Source: Candidatus Nitrosotenuis sp.
GTDB lineage: Archaea; Thermoproteota; Nitrososphaeria; Nitrososphaerales; Nitrosopumilaceae
Direction: 5' to 3'
Length of the DNA: 8,003 bases
NCBI GenBank assembly: GCA_023252015.1
Contig: JAHEXS010000048.1
Span: forward strand, 1 to 8,003
Position 1 is the stretch's first letter; each line of letters starts with the position of its first letter. The notes below the pieces were generated by a model. That model worked only from the letters and a program-made list of their open reading frames with translations. It did no database searches and was not told the DNA's origin. The translations under genes were made by a program, and so were the position numbers. This document shows positions 5,412 through 8,003 of the stretch, one piece after another.

Positions 5412-7100
5412 CTATGACGGTAATATCATGTCCTTAAGTGAGGTGCCAGGCGCAACAAATGGAAGTACGTCCTCTTCTGGGTCAATTGGGATATCAATTA
5501 CGGTTGCAACATCACTCTTTAATCCGGCCTTGATTGCATTGCCCAATTCGTCAAGGTTTCCAACGCGTATTCCTTGCGCGCCGTAGGATTCTGCTAGCTT
5601 GACATAGTCAGGACAGTGTTTTTGATCAACGCCAATCATCCTTCTATCGTAGAAGGTTCTTTGCCACTGGGCAACCATTCCCAACGTGTAGTTGTTTACT
5701 AAAAATACGATTACCGGTAAATTATCAAGAACTGATGTCGCAAGCGAATTTTCAGTCATGTTAAAGCTTCCATCGCCTGCAATATCCACCACAGGCAAGT
5801 CAGGTCTTGCGGCCTTTGCACCTATTGCTGCAGGAAATCCCCACCCCATTGTGCCAAGGCCGGTTGAACTAAAGAATGTGCCAGGATGAATTACATCATA
5901 GAATAATGACGCCCACATTTGGTGTTGCCCTACTTCGGTGGTAACGATTGATTGATGCGGTAAAACTTCGCGTAATTTTCTTAGGATTTTTGCGGCAGTA
6001 AGCTCACCTGGGTGTAGTTTCAAATTTTGTTTCCAATATTCTTTTACCTCAGTTACGTGTTCAAACCACACATTGTGCTCTGATTTTTTGGTAGCCTTTT
6101 GAAGTAACAATCTGACAAATATTCTCAATGATGCCTTTACATCGCCCACCACTGCAACGCTCGTAGTTTGGTTCTTACCTATCTCTGCAGGGTCTACATC
6201 AAGATGGATAATCTTTAGATTCTTTTCAAATTCGTCAAATTTTCCAACGGATCTGTCAGAAAATCTTGTTCCTATTGCAAGTACGCAGTCTGCTTCGGCC
6301 ATTATCTTATTTGCCTCTGCGTGACCGTGCATTCCTATTGGGCCAACAGATAATGGATGAGTTTCTGGAAATGCTCCTTTTCCTTTGAAGGTAGTAACAA
6401 CTGGAATCATTAGCATTTCTGCAAGAGATTGTAATTCTGCAAACGCCGCGGAAATTATTACTCCACCGCCAGCCAAAATGACAGGTTTGCTTGAGGATAG
6501 CAACAAAGTAATTGCTTTTTCTATCGCAGTAACATCAGGATCAGTCCATGGATGATATCCTCGTATTTTGATCTCGTCTGGAAATTCCATTGGGGCTTCG
6601 TTTTGTTGCACATCTTTTGGAATGTCAATTAGGACTGCACCTGGGCGTCCAGTCTCTGCAATGTAAAATCCCTTTTTGACAACAGTTGGTATCTCAGATG
6701 CATGTCTTGGTTGAAATGAATATTTGACTACGGGATTTGCGATTCCAATGATATCACTTTCTTGAAATGCGTCGCGTCCAATCATGTTGACTGGCACCTG
6801 ACCAGTAATTGCAACCATTGGTGAAGAGTCGGCCTGCGCAGTTGCAAGTCCGGTTATGATGTTAGTTGCCCCAGGTCCAGAAGTTGCAAAGCATACTCCT
6901 GGCTTTCTGCTAACCCTACCAAATCCGTCTGCCATGTGTGCAGCTGATTGTTCGTGTCTGACAAGTATGTGACGAATATTACTTTTGTACAACTCATCAT
7001 ACATCGGTAAGTTTGCACCTCCCGGTAGGCCGAAGACTTCCTTTACACCTTCTTTTTCCAATGCTTTCATTAATGCGCGAGCGCCAGAGATTGTTTCCAT
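5412..7100 (-). CDS. ilvB: Acetohydroxyacid synthase large (catalytic) subunit
   Basis: IlvB is the thiamine diphosphate- and FAD-dependent enzyme that joins two pyruvates to acetolactate, or pyruvate and 2-oxobutyrate to acetohydroxybutyrate, the first common step of valine, leucine and isoleucine synthesis. Its 562 residues are the normal length. The N-terminal PYR domain holds the catalytic glutamate E50 (R-H-E-Q). The central FAD/Rossmann domain spans about 190-335. The C-terminal PP domain has the thiamine diphosphate motif G442-D-G to N469-N470. W479 in Q-W-Q corresponds to the tryptophan that favours 2-oxobutyrate in true acetohydroxyacid synthases, which separates this protein from pyruvate oxidases and similar enzymes. 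The ATG start has a good Shine-Dalgarno 7 nt upstream. It is the first gene of the ilvB-ilvN-leuA-leuB operon. Confidence 0.95.
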   Translation of the reverse strand: METISGARALMKALEKEGVKEVFGLPGGANLPMYDELYKSNIRHILVRHEQSAAHMADGFGRVSRKPGVCFATSGPGATNIITGLATAQADSSPMVAITGQVPVNMIGRDAFQESDIIGIANPVVKYSFQPRHASEIPTVVKKGFYIAETGRPGAVLIDIPKDVQQNEAPMEFPDEIKIRGYHPWTDPDVTAIEKAITLLLSSSKPVILAGGGVIISAAFAELQSLAEMLMIPVVTTFKGKGAFPETHPLSVGPIGMHGHAEANKIMAEADCVLAIGTRFSDRSVGKFDEFEKNLKIIHLDVDPAEIGKNQTTSVAVVGDVKASLRIFVRLLLQKATKKSEHNVWFEHVTEVKEYWKQNLKLHPGELTAAKILRKLREVLPHQSIVTTEVGQHQMWASLFYDVIHPGTFFSSTGLGTMGWGFPAAIGAKAARPDLPVVDIAGDGSFNMTENSLATSVLDNLPVIVFLVNNYTLGMVAQWQRTFYDRRMIGVDQKHCPDYVKLAESYGAQGIRVGNLDELGNAIKAGLKSDVATVIDIPIDPEEDVLPFVAPGTSLKDMILPS

Positions 7101-7107
7101 AAATTAT

Positions 7108-7113
7108 TCACCT
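7108..7113 (-). promoter_or_regulatory. Shine-Dalgarno of ilvB
   Basis: On the minus strand the sequence AGGTGA lies 7 nt before the ilvB ATG and matches the archaeal GGAGGTGATC consensus. Its presence implies that at least some ilvB transcripts carry a 5' leader. That is hard to reconcile with sole use of the closest box A at 7130-7138, which would start RNA at about 7107. Confidence 0.7.
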
Positions 7114-7129
7114 GAAAAAATCGCTGTAG

Positions 7130-7138
7130 TATAAATTT
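7130..7138 (-). promoter_or_regulatory. Proximal candidate box A for ilvB
   Basis: Minus-strand AAATTTATA centred near 7134 is a good TATA-like element. At the usual 25-27 nt distance it would start RNA at about 7107-7109, giving a leader of only about 7 nt. It overlaps the ilvB-side arm of the 9-bp inverted repeat at 7134-7191, so a protein bound there would compete with TBP. Confidence 0.4.
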
Positions 7139-7191
7139 ACAGCACCAGCTCGACTGGCAGCAAAACGGCAAGTGCAGTCGAACTGTAAATT
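7134..7191. repeat. 58-bp interrupted inverted repeat upstream of ilvB
   Basis: AATTTACAG (7134-7142) and CTGTAAATT (7183-7191) are perfect 9-bp inverted copies. Nested inside them are TCGACTG (7150-7156) and CAGTCGA (7175-7181), a second perfect 7-bp pair, in the correct order to extend the same stem with a 7-nt bulge on one side and one base on the other. A local hairpin with arms CCAG and CTGG at 7145-7157 (5-nt loop) would compete with the inner stem. As DNA this is a compound operator. As RNA on the minus strand it is a stem-loop in a possible ilvB leader. Confidence 0.65.
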
Positions 7192-7200
7192 GTCATATTC

Positions 7201-7216
7201 ATCAGTTAACACTGAT
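7201..7216. promoter_or_regulatory. Operator-like palindrome between divergent promoters
   Basis: ATCAGT and ACTGAT are perfect 6-bp inverted arms around TAAC. The core CAGT-N4-ACTG recurs as CAGT-N3-ACTG at 7175-7185 and CAGC-N3-ACTG at 7146-7156. The site lies beside the TTATAAA element at 7224-7230, in the right place to control transcription toward ilvB. A dimeric regulator such as an Lrp/AsnC-family protein is a reasonable guess but is not shown by the sequence. Confidence 0.5.
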
Positions 7217-7223
7217 TTTAGCG

Positions 7224-7230
7224 TTATAAA
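7224..7230. promoter_or_regulatory. TATA element readable in both directions
   Basis: TTATAAA on + (TTTATAA on -) is the strongest TATA-like element in the divergent region. Toward the minus strand it predicts an ilvB transcript starting near 7200, with a leader of about 100 nt that contains the inverted repeat and the Shine-Dalgarno. Toward the plus strand it predicts a start near 7253, about 44 nt before the SnoaL-like ATG. Which direction is used cannot be decided from sequence. Confidence 0.4.
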
Positions 7231-7296
7231 CATTACCTTATTAGATATGCAAAAATTCGATTTGACTTTTCGGTTTAGAATAATCACATAGGCATA

Positions 7297-7734
7297 ATGC
7301 TTAAACTCCGCATATTCCAAGCAAGAGCGATTTTGTTAGACAGAGAGGAAATTATCAAGATAATTGAAACTTTTTTCGAGGTTGGGAAAACAAAAGATTT
7401 GACACCATTAAGAGAAATTCAGCTTGCTGACAATAGTTTTTCTAGTTTTAGTGATGTGCCGCCATATGATCTTAAGGATTTTAAAACCACAATAGCGCTA
7501 GAAGAGCTTCGATTTATCAGCATATCAGATTATGATCATGAAATAAGAAATCCAAAGATAAGCATCTTTGGAGATGTTGCAATAGTCGCATTTGAGTTAA
7601 CGCAAAAAGGGATGCTCGTAGATAACAAGGCATACACAGGAGAACATATCTTAATTGACGGTAGGGCAACATTTGTTCTGGTAAAAAAACCAACGTGGAA
7701 GATAGTTCACATTCACCTTTCCAGGGCACAGTAA
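7297..7734 (+). CDS. SnoaL/NTF2-like (DUF4440-type) protein
   Basis: The 145-residue protein has the outline of the NTF2-like cone fold: N-terminal helices at about 17-50, then beta-strands ending in a typical SnoaL-like C-terminus, with the R-A-T-F-V-L-V-K-K segment and a closing W-K-I-V-H-I-H-L-S strand. Such folds occur both in small enzymes and as ligand-binding domains, and I see no catalytic residues that fix a substrate. The first 12 residues (M-L-K-L-R-I-F...) are not typical of the family. The TTG at 7333, giving M-L-D-R-E-E and 133 residues, is an alternative start, and a CTTAAAC element at 7300-7306 would suit a nearly leaderless transcript from it. The gene is divergent from ilvB and convergent with the Gln-rich gene, and is probably transcribed alone. 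Confidence 0.75.
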   Translation: MLKLRIFQARAILLDREEIIKIIETFFEVGKTKDLTPLREIQLADNSFSSFSDVPPYDLKDFKTTIALEELRFISISDYDHEIRNPKISIFGDVAIVAFELTQKGMLVDNKAYTGEHILIDGRATFVLVKKPTWKIVHIHLSRAQ

Positions 7735-7736
7735 TT

Positions 7737-7763
7737 AAAAACAGAAAGTAAAATGTAGAAAAA
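7737..7763 (-). terminator. T-tracts after the Gln-rich gene
   Basis: On the minus strand, directly after the stop at 7765-7767, there are two T5 runs (7763-7759 and 7741-7737), and a T7 run (7689-7683) lies further inside the opposing gene. With no hairpin visible, these fit a simple archaeal T-tract terminator in the 30-bp convergent gap. Confidence 0.4.
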
Positions 7764-7764
7764 C

Positions 7765-8003
7765 TTATTGTGTTTTTGCCGCAGCTGGTGCAGGTTGTTT
7801 TTTCTGTTCTGATTTTTGTTGTTTTGGTTGCTGTTTTTGTTGAGGCCTTGGTTTAGACTGTTGTTGCGGTTTTGACTGTGGCGGTTTTGGTTGGTTTTGT
7901 TGAGGTTTTTGTTGCTGTTGATTTTGGAATGGCTTTGATTGTGTAGGTTTTGGTTGGTTTTGTTGAGGTTTTTGTTGCTGTTGATTTTGGAATGGCTTTG
8001 ATT
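7765..8003 (-). CDS. C-terminal Gln/Lys/Pro-rich tail of a truncated protein
   Basis: This is the 3' part of a gene whose start lies beyond the right edge. About 78 codons are visible, ending in A-A-A-K-T-Q and TAA. The visible part is almost wholly Gln, Lys and Pro with some Asn and Ser, has no globular core, and is built from 21-residue repeats (S-K-P-F-Q-N-Q4-K-P followed by Q-Q-N-Q-P-K-P). It is basic and surely disordered. The minus frame stays open across the region, while the + frames carry stops (for example TAG at 7943-7945 in the frame that reads Val/Leu). Basic Gln-rich tails are compatible with nucleic-acid-binding proteins, but the functional domain is outside the window and I cannot name it. 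Confidence 0.7.
   Translation of the reverse strand, partial: SKPFQNQQQQKPQQNQPKPTQSKPFQNQQQQKPQQNQPKPPQSKPQQQSKPRPQQKQQPKQQKSEQKKQPAPAAAKTQ
7798..7803 (+). terminator. T6 run, candidate terminator of the SnoaL-like gene
   Basis: T6 at 7798-7803 is followed by several T4-T5 runs up to about 7840, roughly 65-105 nt past the SnoaL-like stop. They come from Lys (AAA) and Gln (CAA) codons of the opposing gene, so the same bases could serve as a T-tract terminator on the + strand. The evidence is composition only. Confidence 0.3.
7883..8003 (-). repeat. Perfect 63-bp tandem repeat within the Gln-rich tail
   Basis: The 58 bases at 7946-8003 are identical to 7883-7940, a period of 63 bp or 21 codons, with no substitution. 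A weaker, partial copy precedes 7883 in + coordinates (the Q-S-K-P stretch). The array runs out of the window, so more copies are likely. Perfect identity at synonymous sites points to recent slippage or recombination. Confidence 0.85.

Noticed and set aside
7134..7191. tRNA or other stable RNA gene
   Set aside because: The outer 9-bp stem and a T-loop-like TTCGA on the minus strand are suggestive, but there is no D-arm, no anticodon stem of 5 bp and the length of 58 nt is too short.
7108..7320. Minus-strand reading frame of up to 70 codons ending just before ilvB, as a leader peptide
   Set aside because: It starts inside the opposing SnoaL-like gene. From the internal ATG at 7233 it would be 41 codons, not enriched in Leu, Val or Ile runs, and its stop falls in the ilvB Shine-Dalgarno. 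Classical ribosome-stalling attenuation is not established in archaea.
7765..8003. + strand Val/Leu-rich coding region over the tandem repeat
   Set aside because: The frame that reads Val/Leu is interrupted by TAG at 7943-7945 and the others by TGA, while the minus frame is open throughout and ends in a plausible stop.

Overview
The window looks archaeal, most likely an ammonia-oxidising thaumarchaeon (Nitrososphaerota) of the Nitrosopumilus/Nitrosotenuis type. This is inference from several signs: an archaeal-type aspartyl-tRNA synthetase directly coupled to an archaeal NusA-like KH protein, moderately AT-rich DNA, AT-rich box A elements about 25-35 nt ahead of starts, several TTG starts that seem to be leaderless, and LeuA/LeuB sequences that resemble methanogen and other archaeal enzymes more than bacterial ones. 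I could not run a search, so the genus is not fixed.

Layout. Positions 1-204 hold no convincing complete gene, but contain a cluster of GTAGAYC-like direct repeats around a short inverted repeat, then a promoter. On the + strand, 205-723 (NusA-like KH protein) and 720-2003 (aspS) overlap by ATGA. A separate promoter drives a small zinc-finger membrane protein (2038-2379). Its stop codon directly abuts the stop of the opposing leuB gene, with no bases between them.

The minus strand from 7100 to 2380 is a compact branched-chain amino acid operon, transcribed ilvB-ilvN-leuA-leuB. IlvB and IlvN form acetohydroxyacid synthase, which commits pyruvate to valine, leucine and isoleucine. LeuA and LeuB perform the first and the oxidative steps of the leucine branch. 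ilvC, ilvD and leuCD must lie elsewhere. Junctions are tight: 9 bp, a 4-bp TTGA overlap, and 12 bp.

The 196-bp divergent region between ilvB and a SnoaL/NTF2-like gene (7297-7734) is the most interesting non-coding part. It holds three CAGY-N3/4-ACTG dyads centred about 29 bp apart, a 9-bp perfect inverted repeat that could also form an RNA stem in an ilvB leader, two candidate minus-strand box A elements and a good Shine-Dalgarno sequence. This is a plausible undescribed control region for branched-chain amino acid synthesis. The right edge holds the Gln/Lys/Pro-rich C-terminal tail of a minus-strand protein, with a perfect 63-bp tandem repeat running out of the window.

Most of the window is ordinary core metabolism and translation. 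I see no mobile element, CRISPR array, defence system or stable RNA gene.
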